From NCBI RefSeq assembly GCF_000003195.3, contig NC_012877.2, positions 15,865,344 through 15,929,343 on the forward strand: 64,000 nt of DNA, given 5' to 3'. Each line of letters starts with the position of its first letter. Position 1 is the stretch's first letter. Under the pieces are notes generated by a model. It saw only the letters and a program-made list of their open reading frames with translations, was not told where the DNA came from and made no database searches. This document shows positions 45,863-58,240 of the stretch, piece by piece. The DNA is from Sorghum bicolor (taxonomy: Eukaryota > Streptophyta > Magnoliopsida > Poales > Poaceae). The position numbers and the translations under genes are program-made.

Positions 45863-47977
45863 AAATTTGCACAGTTTTCAAACCGGACGTGGTAAGCTTG
45901 TCGATCGACTTGCCGTCCTCGTCGCTGATTTGCTCTAGCCTCTACCGTTGCGATGATCTGCAAATCAGTAGAACTGAACTAATTAATCACTGCATGCATG
46001 CATGCATGAGCTAGCATGAGCCGAAGCGAAGCGAGGTCACCAACCAAGGCACCCAAGAAAAGGGCGCGCGCGGTGGCCGTGGTCTAAGCATGATTAGGCC
46101 GGCGCGCGACGATGTTATTATCTGCAGGCAGGCGTTGGCTCTCCGCAACGTCCTTTCATGATGCCCCTAGCTACAAGGCGCGCGGCACGGCATCACCTGT
46201 TGGTACTACTACTACTACTAGTAGTACTGCTAGCTAGCTAGCAGTACTTTTTATGATTTGAGCGCTCATGCACGTCGCTCTCCATCTCCTTTGGCCGGCC
46301 GGCCTTTGCTTCCCTTCTACTCCCGGCTTCCTCCGATCCTCCGGTCGAGACATCTCCCACGTACAGTAGTACAGGACACAGAGTCCACACCGCCATTAGC
46401 AGCAAATGTGCTTTGGTGGCCCCAGCAGCCAGCCAGCCCCATATATCCCATCGTGCATGTATATATTCCCAGTCTTCTCTCCGGCCACCTCCGATCCACG
46501 TACGCATGCATAAGCATAACCACTTCCTCACTAACTTGGCAAGGGAAAAATATCAATCACCACTACTACACTAGCATGCACTACGTTTTCAACACTTTTA
46601 AGTGTCCACTTGTTACAATTGGAAAAAAAATATGCCCTTAAATTCTCGCTCAAGTGCAATTAATTAAAAAGGAATAAATCTGCACTGTCACGTCGCACGC
46701 CCTATAGGGATCGGAACTGCATATATATTACCTATACTTGATCTTGTTCCAAATTATATTTCACTTTGACTCTATTCTAATAACAAAAACTAATAGTTTT
46801 GATCGAAATTATAGATGAAGAAACCAACATCTAGAAATATCAATTAAGTTTAATAGAATCTACTTGATAATATATTTTTATAGAGCATTGGTTTGAACTT
46901 GTAATCGGTACTATAGAAAGAAAAGATGGACAGATGACATTAATAATATTAATGTTAGTATTTTTCTCGAGCAGAGTCAATATAGCATAGAAGATGGCCA
47001 ATATGATGTGATGTGCTTGGAGACCAGTTGAAATGTATTTGCAGATCGCAAGCAACATTTTGAAAATCAGCAAATGAAATCGTGGATAGAGTAGCTATAA
47101 TTTATGATCTTCAAGGTTGAATCCTCAACATGTTTCGCATCTAGTAGCCATTGGCATGAAGCTCTTATGAGAGACTCTACACAACCACCCCCATGTGTGC
47201 ACACCTTAGCCAATTGGCTTCCGCTACATCACATCCGTCATCGCGCAGTCACACCCCACATCCTTGCTCCACCTATATGCATCCCACTTTCTCAACAGCA
47301 TCATCGATCTACTATGAGCTCGAGGAAGCCTCGGAGGCTTGCTATAGACCACCCAAAAACCCTACTCCTCGCCAAAGACTTAGGGTATTTGAATCTTTTA
47401 CCGAAGCTTACCTAACTTTGCTAAGCCAGAATATGTGTTGGGTGATGGATGTGTAATCATGCTTTGATAGGCTAGCTTGCCTTTCCAAGCAAAAAAATCT
47501 ACGCCCAGGCAGGAGAGCCAGATCGGCTCTCTCACGCCAGCAAGGCAAGTAGGAAGCACATCCTGTGCGATAGGAGACTTGCTCCTTTGACACCCATGTA
47601 TGGCTGAGTGACCATCGGGCCAGATGAGCACTTAGTGTTATAAAAAAATCAAAGTGGTTGCACACTAAGCAAAACAACCAAACATCGTTTTATTTCGATT
47701 GGCCTTGCTTGGCCTCGCCTTGCCTGCTAGGTGCTAGCTTGGCTAGGTAAAAAAATGGGCAAAGCATCCATGCATATGAAAAAAAGATAAAGTTTGTGGT
47801 GTTACGTCAAAAAGAATAATACTATTATCTCCATTCTAAATAAGATTTTATTTTGGTTTTCCCTTAAGAAAAAATACATTCATATCAATAATTTTAAATA
47901 AACTCTCTATCAAAATATATTGTCATGAAGAATGTAATGAAATAATTTTCAATGTTTTAGTTGTCGGTGGATTTTTA
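45863..47977. other. Intergenic sequence, no gene recognised
   Basis: It contains a 26-bp palindrome at 46223-46248. Open frames present are short, overlap on both strands and match no family I know. Confidence 0.55.
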
Positions 47978-48323
47978 GGCCCTGTTTAGTTACCCACCCA
48001 AAAATTTTTCATCCATCCCATCGAATCTTTGGACACATGCATGGAACATTAAATGTAGATAAAAACATAAACTAATTACACAGTTTGGTTGAAAATCGCG
48101 AGACGAATTTTTTAAGCCTAGTTACTCCATGATTAGCCTTAAGTGCTACGGTAACCCACATGTGCTAATGATAAATTAATTATACTTAATAGATTTGTCT
48201 TGCAATTTTCTGACGAGCTATGTAATTTATTTTTTTATTAGTTTCTAAAAACCTTTCCCGACATCCTTCCGACACATTTGATGTGACACCCAAAAAATTT
48301 TCATCCTCAATCTAAACAGGGCC
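47978..48323. repeat. GGCCCTGTTTAGTT MITE with TTA target duplication
   Basis: It starts GGCCCTGTTTAGTTAC and ends CTAAACAGGGCC, flanked on both sides by TTA, as expected for PIF/Harbinger-type MITEs. It lies about 520 bp upstream of the receptor kinase start codon. Confidence 0.82.
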
Positions 48324-48844
48324 TTACACAAACTTGCCAACTTGGTCAAACATAGTACGAAGTCAAAGCAAATGGAACAGAAGGTGTACTGGATAAAAAA
48401 TGAAGTGCCAGTGCCAGCGTCAGTTCGAGCAAAGGATCTCCCATCGCAGAATTGAACACAGTCTTTTCCCCTTCTGTCGGGAATGAATTAAAAGCAGTTT
48501 CATTATCCCAACTGGCCTTCCTCCATCAGTCCATCTGGATTCTGAAAACTCTAGAATCCAACTCTGTCCTGGCAGTTTTCCCACATGACAAGATGCCAAC
48601 AATTAGCCTTGCCTTGCCCTCCTGCAGATCTATAACCTTCCCGCTAGCCTCTTCTTGACCCTCCTCCCTCTCGCACGCATCCTGCCAATTAGCCAGCGTT
48701 GCCTTGGCGGCCTCTGCCTCTCTTCCGCTTCCACACACCACTGACTGACCCAACACACGTACAAGTAGATTAGCTATAGGCATTGGCAACTTCACAAGCA
48801 GCACAGATCAGCAAGTACTGTGTCAGTCAGCCACTAGCTAGCTA

Positions 48845-51800
48845 ATGACCGAAATTCTCCTTCTCCTGCTGCTCCTGGCATTGCCGCCGCCGGCAGCCGT
48901 GGCGCTCACCGCCGAGGGCCTGGCGCTGCTGGCGTTCAAGGCGGCGGCGACCGACGACCCGTACTCAGCCCTCTCGCGGTGGTCCGAGTCCGACCCGGAC
49001 CCGTGCGGGTGGCCGGGCGTCAGGTGCGCCAACGCCTCGTCGTCCTCCTCCTCCTCGGCCCCGCGCGTCGTCGTCAGCGTGGCCGTGGCGGGCAAGAACA
49101 TCTCCGGGTACATCCCGTCCGAGCTGGGCTCCCTGCTCTTCCTCCGCCGCCTCAACCTCCACGGCAACCGGCTGTCGGGCGGCATCCCGGCCGCGCTCTC
49201 CAACGCCTCGTCGCTCCACTCGCTCTACCTCTACGGGAACCGCCTGACGGGGGCCCTCCCCGCCGCCGCGCTCTGCGACCTGCCGCGCCTCCAGAACCTG
49301 GACGTCTCCGGGAACGCGCTCTCGGGCGAGGTGCCGCTGGACCTCCGCGGCTGCCGCAGCCTGCAGCGGCTCGTGCTCGCCCGGAACGCCTTCTCCGGGG
49401 AGCTCCCCGCGGGGGTGTGGCCCGAGATGCCTAGCCTGCAGCAGCTCGACCTCTCCTCCAACGCCTTCAACGGCTCGCTCCCGCCCGACCTCGGCGAGCT
49501 GCCCCGGCTCGCCGGCACGCTCAACCTCTCCCACAACCGCTTCTCGGGCGTCGTGCCGCCCGAGCTGGGCCGCCTCCCGGCCACCGTCACGCTGGACCTC
49601 CGCTTCAACAACCTCTCCGGGGCCATCCCGCAGACGGGCTCCCTCGCCAGCCAGGGCCCCACGGCGTTCCTCAACAACCCGGGGCTCTGCGGGTACCCGC
49701 TCCAGGTGCCCTGCCGCGCCGTCCCGCCGCCCACGCAGTCGCCGACGCCGCCGGGCACGACGACCCCGCTGCCCTCCTCCACCGCGTCCGCTTCCGACCG
49801 GGGGCACCAGCAGCCCATCAGGACGGGCTTGATCGCGCTCATCTCCGTCGCGGACGCCGCCGGGGTGGCACTCGTCGGCATCATCCTCGTGTACGTGTAC
49901 TGGAAGGTCAAGGACCGGAAAGAGCACCACCGCGGGTGCTACCGCGACGACGACGACGACGGCGACGGCGGCGACAGCAGCAAGACCGGGCTCTGCCGCT
50001 GCATGCTGTGGCGGCACGGCGGCAGCGACAACTCGTCCGACGCGTCCTCGGGCGACGACGGCGACGGCGAAGCAGGCAAGTACAGCAGCGGCGGCGTCGG
50101 CGGCGAGGGGGAGCTGGTGGCGATCGACCGCGGGTTCCGCGTGGAGCTGGACGAGCTGCTGCGGTCGTCGGCCTACGTGCTGGGCAAGGGCGGCAAGGGG
50201 ATCGTGTACAAGGTGGTGGTGGCGAACGGGACGACGCCCGTGGCCGTGCGGCGGCTGGGCGGCGGCGGCGGGGGCGCGGACCGGTGCAAGGAGTTCGCGG
50301 CGGAGGCGCGCGCCGTGGGACGGGTGCGCCACCCCAACGTCGTGCGCCTGCGCGCCTACTACTGGTCCGCCGACGAGAAGCTCGTCGTCACCGACTTCGT
50401 TGGCAACGGCAACCTCGCCACCGCGCTGCGTGGTAAGCTAAGCACCCACCGATTCTTCCATTGTTCATTCAATTCGCTAGCTGCAAGCTGCTGCTGCTGC
50501 TCGAAACACTAGTTGTTTTTTTTTTTGGTAAGTTTAGATGCGCGATTTGCGTTTGTTAATTGCTCATTAGCGTTGGATCCTACTGTGATTTCTTGTCGGA
50601 GAAACGTGGTAGATGCCGTGGATTATATTTGATTAATGCAGTGATTATATTCGAGTTGGCAGATTTTGCTCACAAAGTCACAAGCCAGTCACAAAGAGCA
50701 CATGCCACGTCCATAAAAATTAAACAAGAAACAACCTTAGTACTAGTACTGGATACTGATTAACCAATCGTCCTATAGAAAAGTAGGACGAGACATGCAA
50801 AAATGTTGAGATTGATAATTACTTGCAATATCTACGCGCAATTTAATTTATGTGATTCTAGTTTGAATTTGTTTTCATCATAACATATAAACGCGGTTGA
50901 GATTGATAATTCATACCACTTTAATTAGAATGACCTCAAATTAGTACATCCTCGCCTTTATTATTAGCGATATGTATAAGCTTTCCCATCGTATTATTAG
51001 GACGGTTAATAAAGGGCCGGCCATGCCCAAGGACGCTATGTATATCTCTATAGAATGCTAAACGTACAAGCCATGGCACAGGACAGTGTATAGTACTATG
51101 AGCAATTATGAACCTAGCACTAGCGGATATTGTACAGTGTAGGCTATACTGTACGTGGTGTGTTTGGTCACTAGCTAAGATTTGGTCTGTTAGAGCAACC
51201 CAACCATTTTGCAAATAGACTTTGCATTCATGTATTTGCCAAAAAATTTTAAAAACATCTATCCAACGGTTTGTCAATTGGGCTTTGTATTTTTATTAAC
51301 TTGGCAAAAAAAAAGAGAAGAATTGGCATATATGCCAGGCCCGTCGTCGGATGGCATTTGAGAAACTCGCGCGAAGTCCGTAGCTCCGATCGAGGTTGCG
51401 CGTCTTCTGCGGCGTCGTCGCGCCGCCAGATTTTTGCGGAAACTTGCCATCGCCGGTTGGATGTGATCTCCAAACTCAGGCAACGAGTCCGGCCGCCAAA
51501 CTCCAGCCGCACGCCTTGATGTGGTCTCCAAGATGGTCACGATTCTTTTTTTTTGCCGGCAGGGACTACTGCTGCCGCCAAACTCTAGAAACGGCGCGTC
51601 GGCGGAAAATTTTTTCCGTTAACATTCTCTAGACGTGCACGAGGATGAGAAAAGCTCGGCAAAAAAATTTTGTGGGTCCATAATTTTATCTTTTACCAAG
51701 TGATTAATGCCAAACCATTAGAGATTATCTTTTTTCATCTTTGCTATATTCTTTTGGGACTTGGCAAACTCTCTTATTTGCCAAACCAATTATGTAAAAC

Positions 51801-54800
51801 GGTTGGGGATGCTCTTATATATGGTTGTTGGGTGCTCTCACTTATTACTCATGTTTAATTTCTTCTAATGATGGGGTGGCGTAGCGCGGGGCTATAGCCC
51901 ACCTTATTTTTACACAATGTAATGTTGTCCACTGTACTCCACTGCACAACTGAATTTAGGTCAGTTTGGTTATATTTGCCAGTGGTTTTAAGAATTACAA
52001 TTAGCAGAAGACAACGCATATCTTATTATAAGAATGTAACCATGAGAATATAGCTTTGATAGTGTCGTTAGTGACTGGGTCGATCATTAATTTTTTTCTC
52101 AAAGATTAACCTCTGGCACGTGCATGTTTGATTAAGTGAAAATGACTGGCCTTGCATCTATCTTACATCAACCAGACTGAGGGTGAATTATATATATACC
52201 ATCCTTTAGGAAGAAAAAGACATTTACTTACTCCTATATAATAGCGTGACGAGACCACTCGTCCACTACTACTCCCACGGGAACGCACTTTGCAACGAAA
52301 GCTTCCAAAACCTTCGCTGAAGAAGGCACACCGTCTTGTCCCCCCTGGGCCTCTGTTGGACCACGTACGACGCTCTGTGCTATACAATCTGCGATGAGTG
52401 CATGCATGCTGGACATTGATCCTTTTGCGGCTGGCTGGTCCTGCTGCCCTGGATGGAATGGGCGCCTGCATGCATGGTCCTTGGTGACCATCTCCCCCTT
52501 CCTTTGTGATGAGTTGTGATTTTCTGAATGTGATCCTCGGCAGTGCTCTTGTGGGTGGCCATCATCGTCTTTGACTTGCCCATAACCTATATCATACGGA
52601 GTACTGTAGCAGTAGCAGGCAACTCCATGCAGTGGTAGCGAGACAAACTGCAATGCTGAACCCAGTTGGCATTTTTGCGCCCCTTCTTTGTTGGAGCTCC
52701 TCAGCCGCTCAGGTACGGTCATCCGGGGTCTTGATCAACTCCAGTCTGAGTGTCTAAATTAAGCCTTTAAATTTTTATTTATATGTTACGATAAAAAAAG
52801 TAAGGGCTTAAATTAAGACCCAACTCCAACCCACCTCCTAAACAAGTAGGATATGGGGTTTTAGATGTGAAGGGCTGAAACTATAATTTGGGAGGGCGTG
52901 GAAAATGAGAGCCCAAGTAGAAGGTGGGTTGAAGTTGATTTTTTTAGATCAAGTCCTTAGATTTAGAATAGGGACTTGTTTAGGAGGTGGGTTGGAGTTG
53001 CTCTTAGGCATTGCAGTAGCATGCCAAGCCACTGAATTTTGCATTTGCATATACTCCTATTATTAAGTTGGTTGCTTAAGCCATAAGGTACCGTAGCTGC
53101 TGTTACTGCAATGCACCATACTTACTTTGCGGATGGTTTATATCAGTATACGTCTCCATAACAATAAATAAACGAGGGAAAAAGGAGAAAAGTGGCACGC
53201 TTCGTTAACGCTAATGTTGGACAAAAGCTTTACACCAAATCATACCCAGCTGACAAGCTCCAAAAGGCTCTTTCCTTTTTTTTTCCTTCTTCTTCTTGGG
53301 CAACAACGCTGACAGACCCAAAAAAAAAAGGGCTGCAATGGAAGGTCCCTTTTCGTCCATCCTTTCCACCGTCACGCAGACCGCAGTCCGCAGAGCATGT
53401 CGGTCGATCGATCGAACAGAGGGGTGCCAAACTGAAAAAAAAGCAGAGGCCTTTCTAAGCCTGACGAAACCTTTTGTCACTCCCATCCATGCCTTAACAG
53501 CATGAATATTCTCTATTTCTCCGATCTCGTCCTAATTATAATATAGAAAGAGAGAAATGTGTAAAGAATGTGATGATTGAGCATGGGCAACACGGCATAG
53601 GCACGCCTGCTGGGTAAATGCATCATTAGAACTCCCCTTTTTTTTCAACGTGCTTACTTAATGATGGGTGTCGATCAGCACTGGGGTGTGCTCAGGCTGG
53701 TGATGCCAGATTTGGAGGCTTTTTGGGGGGCTAATGGGACAAAGGACGACACCTTTGCATGCATGCTAATGAGCCTTTCTTTAGCCTGGGAGACACATGT
53801 ACGTAATAATGGTTCACTTGGGCACATTGTTTGGTCACTGACCGACGTCTTCCTTTCTGAAAGTCTAGTTTGTTTGTTCACTGTGCCATTCCCTTTTAAG
53901 CTTTCTGATGAAAGCAAGATGCATGCGGTGCTCATGAACAGTGAGTTGACAGCCATGGCACGGAGGGCTGCATAGGTTTAGGTTTACCGACAGCCACAGC
54001 ACCAGGCAATGTGCACTGCACCTTCCATTGATTACGTTCTGTTGATGGAATTGCCAGTTGCCACACTGTAGTTTTTCTCATGGTTGTTGTTAGTTTCGAT
54101 TTTGCTGCGATTTACCAAACTGTAAAGCGCGTGTCAAAAAAAAACATTTGCAAAACTGGAAATTGCGTTGTGAAATTTGCATGCTTTTTCGTCATACAGA
54201 AATGTTTTTCACACCCAAAAAAAAAACATCACAGGTCATCATTCAGAAACTGAAGTTCCGATCCGATGCAAAGCTGACTCCTGATTCCTCACTGAATGCG
54301 TTGACCGTTGACTCTATCTCTCTCACTCTCTTTCCAGGTCGGCCCGGTCAAACTGCCCTGTCGTGGTCAGCGCGGCTGAAGATCGCAAGGGGCGCGGCGC
54401 GCGGGCTGGCGTACCTCCACGAGTGCAGCCCGCGGCGGTTCGTCCACGGCGAGGTGAAGCCGTCCAACATCCTGCTCGACGCCGACTTCACCCCGCGCGT
54501 CGCCGACTTCGGCCTGGCCCGCCTGCTCGCCGTGGCCGGCTGCGCCCCCGACGGGCCGCCCTCCTCGGGTGGCGGCGCCGGCGGGCTCCTCGGCGGCGCC
54601 ATCCCGTACGTCAAGCCACCAGCGACCGCGCCGGGCGCGGGTCCAGACCGTTTTGCCGGCGGCGGGTACCGCGCGCCGGAAGCGCGGGCGGCGGCCGGTG
54701 CGAGTGCGAAGCCGACGCAGAAGTGGGACGTGTTCTCGTTCGGGGTGGTGCTGCTGGAGCTGCTGACGGGGCGAGGACCGGCGGCCGACCACGCGTCGCC

Positions 54801-55101
54801 GTCGACGTCGGCGTCGTTCTCGGCGCCCGTGTCCGGGTCGACGGCGACGGACCGGTCCGGGAGCGGGGAGCACGGCGGCGGCGCGGTGCCGGAGGTGGTG
54901 CGGTGGGTGCGCCGCGGCTTCGAGGAGGACGCGCGGCCCGTGGCGGAGATGGTGGACCCGGCGCTGCTCCGGGGCCCCGCGCTGCCCAAGAAGGAGGTGG
55001 TGGCGGCGTTCCACGTCGCGCTCGCGTGCACGGAGGTCGACCCGGAGCTCCGGCCGCGGATGAAGGCCGTCGCTGACAGCCTCGACAAGATCGGATCATG
55101 A
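48845..55101 (+). CDS. Leucine-rich-repeat receptor-like kinase, ZAR1-like, probable pseudokinase
   Basis: Two exons, 48845-50432 and 54338-55101, join in phase 1 across a GT-AG intron of 3905 bp to give 783 residues. Order: signal peptide (1-21), LRR N-terminal domain (WSESDPDPCGWPGVRC), about seven LRRs (to about 270), a Pro/Ser/Thr-rich stretch, a transmembrane segment (about 328-352), an acidic Asp/Gly/Ser-rich juxtamembrane region and a kinase-like domain (about 438-783). The glycine loop is GKGGKG. The invariant Lys is Arg469 (VAVRR), the HRD motif reads HGEVKPSN (about 566-573, no catalytic Asp), and DFG is present at 586. These changes suggest a signalling scaffold rather than an active kinase. 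The layout matches Arabidopsis ZAR1-like LRR-RLKs. It acts at the plasma membrane; the ligand is unknown. The GC-rich first exon is normal for grasses. Confidence 0.93.
51192..51815. repeat. TIR element with GC-rich interior in the receptor kinase intron
   Basis: The ends AGAGCAACCCAACCATTTT and AAAACGGTTGGGGATGCTCT form imperfect inverted repeats. The interior (about 51330-51620) is GC-rich, unlike the AT-rich ends, and may be captured genic sequence. Superfamily uncertain. Confidence 0.65.
52821..53000. repeat. Fold-back element with perfect 27-bp inverted repeats
   Basis: 52821-52847 (starting CAACTCCAACCCACCTCC) and 52974-53000 (ending GGAGGTGGGTTGGAGTTG) are exact reverse complements around a 126-bp centre. 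It lies in the receptor kinase intron. Confidence 0.85.
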
Positions 55102-56845
55102 GTACAGTGATGGCCGTTGCCGGCGGCCACGGATGAGGCTAGCACAATGCTCACCCAAGGTCATTTATATTTTTATTAATTTTTTTTCCATCTCCTCCCC
55201 TATTTTCTCTTTCTCTTGTAATTCAGTTTTTTTTCTTTGCTGTGCTCTCTTGCAATTGGCTGTTTGTAATTTTTGGTTATTCTTTTGGGTGCAATTCTCA
55301 TGATTTTCGTAATGGTATATAGAGAGAGATATGTAGGAGAAACGGTATTTCCAGCTTATTTTTTCAAGTAGATAGTGAGGATGTGTATCTTGTGAAGATT
55401 CAGAACAAGTGCTACTTTGTGGTGTCTGGTAATTAACTAGAGGGGAACGTGTAGAGCGATGGAATTTAGAGATTTGTCTTGAGTGGCCACTTATAATTAC
55501 GTATTCGAATTCTCCAAAGATTTGCATTTGTAACGTGTAGTACACCCAATAGATGGTACAGTAGTAATTCGTAGCCAGTTCCATCATACGTCTTTCTTTT
55601 TTTGTGATCTCTCATCACATGTCTTCTTACTTGTACGTTGCACTGGAGTCCTCTCATTGTCGGTTCATTTCCATCAAGTGATGATAAACGAATTTTCAAT
55701 TGCAAATTACTTTTCTGAAGTGGTGCTAAGTTGAACTTTTTTTTATGTTTTATCAAATTTGTAGAAAAATGTATAAATATTCGTGACACCCAATGAGCGT
55801 TTTTTTATATAATAATACTAATTTTGTGTATTTTATTGTTCTTTCCTATAAATTCAGTTGAACATAAAAAATTTGATTTAAAATAACTCTAAAATTAATT
55901 TATTTAGAGACAGATGTATATATACAAGTTTAGATCAGATACTAGAGCAACCAACTTCACACCAACCACTTTCAACTTATTTCTTTTTTCAACGATAACT
56001 TTCAACCCAATATTGTAAAAGGTTGTAACTTCAATTGAAATAAAAAAGGTCTCTACCATAACGCAGTTTGAAAACAATTGATACTTTGAGATAGCCAAGG
56101 TTTGGTGCATGCATGAAGGGTTCTTAAATCTTGAATCGGTTGGTCAATGAACGTGAACGATTCCATTTTGATAAAATGTCCATACACTTTTCCCCCCTCA
56201 GGATTCATTTAGATTTTTATAGAAATATTTTAGATCTAGATTCTCTTGAGACACATTTTATCCTTGTGACTAAGGCTGCGTTCGTTTAGTGCTGATTCCT
56301 AGCCGGAATCATTCATGGCCAGAATCTGCTATGTAAATTGCACAAGGATTTAGGGCAGGAACGGTTTCAGGACAAAGAAAACCCCTTTACCTCCTCATCG
56401 GAAGAGCCTCTGGAGCAGGACAAGGAAAGACCGGTCAATCACCAACTCTTAATATGAATTTTGATTGATCTTTGTATCAGACAACACTCTACCATGGGAA
56501 ATAATGTTAGTCAGTTAGTGGGGGAATCGAAAAGTATGATATGGGGCTTGCTCTCCGTCTCTTTGAGCTTTAATGACTTGTAATGAAGTTATAAGTATCT
56601 TTTTTCCCTCATCAAACGATACAGACACAGCCAAAGCCTGACAACAAAACAAAATAACAACAAGCTCAAGACCTCAAAAATGAGGTAAAAAACACAGTCA
56701 ACCATGCTGAGGGAGACATATGAAAGGTGCTTTTGTTCCCGCTGCGATGCAAAGTCCCGCCTCATCTTCATTGTTTTGCAAAACTCTAGCTTGTCGCTTT
56801 GGTCTGCTCAAAAATCATGTTATTTCTTTCCTTTCACACTTCCTA

Positions 56846-57204
56846 AGAGCATCTCCAACAACTTGGTATTTCAACATGCTATCCTACCAAATTTGCTAAA
56901 AGCATAAAAATCCTCCTCCAACAACTCTTATCTCAACTTGCTAAATTTCCCAAGTTGCTATCCAGAGGTTTCTACTGCCGAGATTTGTCAAGTTGCTATC
57001 CCAAGTTGCTATCCCGAGCGCAACTTGTTGGAGACACATATTCTTTTACCAAGTGAGCGGGTCTCATCTGTCATCCTCTATTTTTACCAAGTGAGAATAA
57101 CAACTTATTGGAGACACATCTTTTTTCTTTTGCTAAACAAATTAGCAACTTGCTATAACTTAAGATTTGACAAGTGAATTTTACCAAGTTGTTGGAGATG
57201 CTCT
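56846..57204. repeat. MITE with perfect 21-bp terminal inverted repeats
   Basis: The ends at 56846-56866 (starting AGAGCATCTCCAACAACTTG) and 57184-57204 are exact reverse complements. The interior repeats the words AACTTGCTA and CAAGTTGCTA. Non-coding. Confidence 0.88.
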
Positions 57205-57218
57205 AAGTAACTAATTAA

Positions 57219-57483
57219 GGCCTTGTTCGTTTTGGCCGGAACGGTCCGAAATCTGGCCCGTTCCCCCCGGATTGAATAGGCCCGGTTCCAAGTCAGGCCG
57301 GATCAAGAATTGTTGTTCGGTTAGATTTGGCCCGTATCGAAAACTAGTCAATCCGGACCATTTTCGTCTCAATTCGGTCCGAAATGAAATCGGAACCTCA
57401 TCGGCCCGGTTCTAGTGGCCACTTAATCCTGGCTTGGATAGGATATGGGCCTGGCACCAATACAGGTGCTGCCGAACAAGGCC
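57219..57483. repeat. Tourist-like MITE with TAA target duplication
   Basis: It starts GGCCTTGTTCG and ends CGAACAAGGCC, flanked by TAA on both sides. The interior is GC-rich and palindromic (CCGGAACGG, GGCCCGTTCC). About 265 bp. Confidence 0.82.
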
Positions 57484-58240
57484 TAAGATTATCAAGGATC
57501 AAAGTCCCGCTTGCTCTTTGAATGTCTAGTATAAAAAAGCAGGTAGGAGACTTCCCTGCCGACTTGTTTTTAAAAAAAGCCTGGCATGAAAGTGCACCTG
57601 CTCTCGACCAAATAATCGGGCCAAATATTGCCTATAAACATACTGTAAAGCTCAAACTATATATAGAAAGATACTTATCAACTTTGGTTGTCAACAATCA
57701 GCTAAACTTATCAACTGTGTGCTAGTTCCAATTATAAATTCAGAAGTGGTGACTGTTTTGTAACTTTATTTTTTTTCAAGGGGACTGTTTTGTAACTGCT
57801 GACTTTTGCACAGGAAGAAGATGATGATCAAAAAAGAGAAGAGGAGATTCGGCCTAAGGATAGGAGTGATGTTTCAAATGGATACCAAATTAAATAAAAA
57901 AATAATAAAAAATTATTAATTTAGTTTATTAAATTGAATTAGAGAAGAACCACACCATCCCCATCCTTAATTCGGCCTTGGCCACACCAGTCACCACTCA
58001 CTCACTCAGCCTGTCAACAGGCGACGGCTTTTCAGTGGGCCGGCCCAGTCCGGCCCCACAGTAGCACTGGCGGCTCCGTCGAGCACCCCGCCGCTGGTCA
58101 AAAACCCCCGAACGCCCGTCGGCAGAGCCCAGTGGGTAAACCCTCTCCTCCGCAGTCCTACTCGGCTACTCCTACCCGCGCGGCCGCCGCCGACCCGCGC
58201 CCTCGCAGCTCTCCCCCTCCGCTTCTCCTCCTCACCAGGA

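Larger units (their letters stand above)
55102..58240. other. Intergenic region between the two host genes
   Basis: It holds the receptor kinase 3' UTR, AT-rich sequence, a partial Tourist-like end near 56274, two complete MITEs (listed), and the GC-rich promoter and 5' UTR of the synthase gene (about 58000-58240). No other gene is seen. Confidence 0.6.

Noticed and set aside
46238..46641. Open frames on both strands in the intergenic region
   Set aside because: Low-complexity, overlapping and unrecognised; no splice or promoter support.
48965..50332. 455-residue open frame antisense to the receptor kinase exon 1
   Set aside because: It mirrors a GC-rich coding exon, is Arg/Gly/Ala/His-rich without any domain, and has no supporting signals.
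53192..53975. Small ORFs in the receptor kinase intron
   Set aside because: No recognisable domain, and they lie between well-defined splice sites.
54348..55154. Long open frames antisense and out of frame to the kinase exon 2
   Set aside because: They overlap a clear kinase domain and come from GC-rich codon bias.
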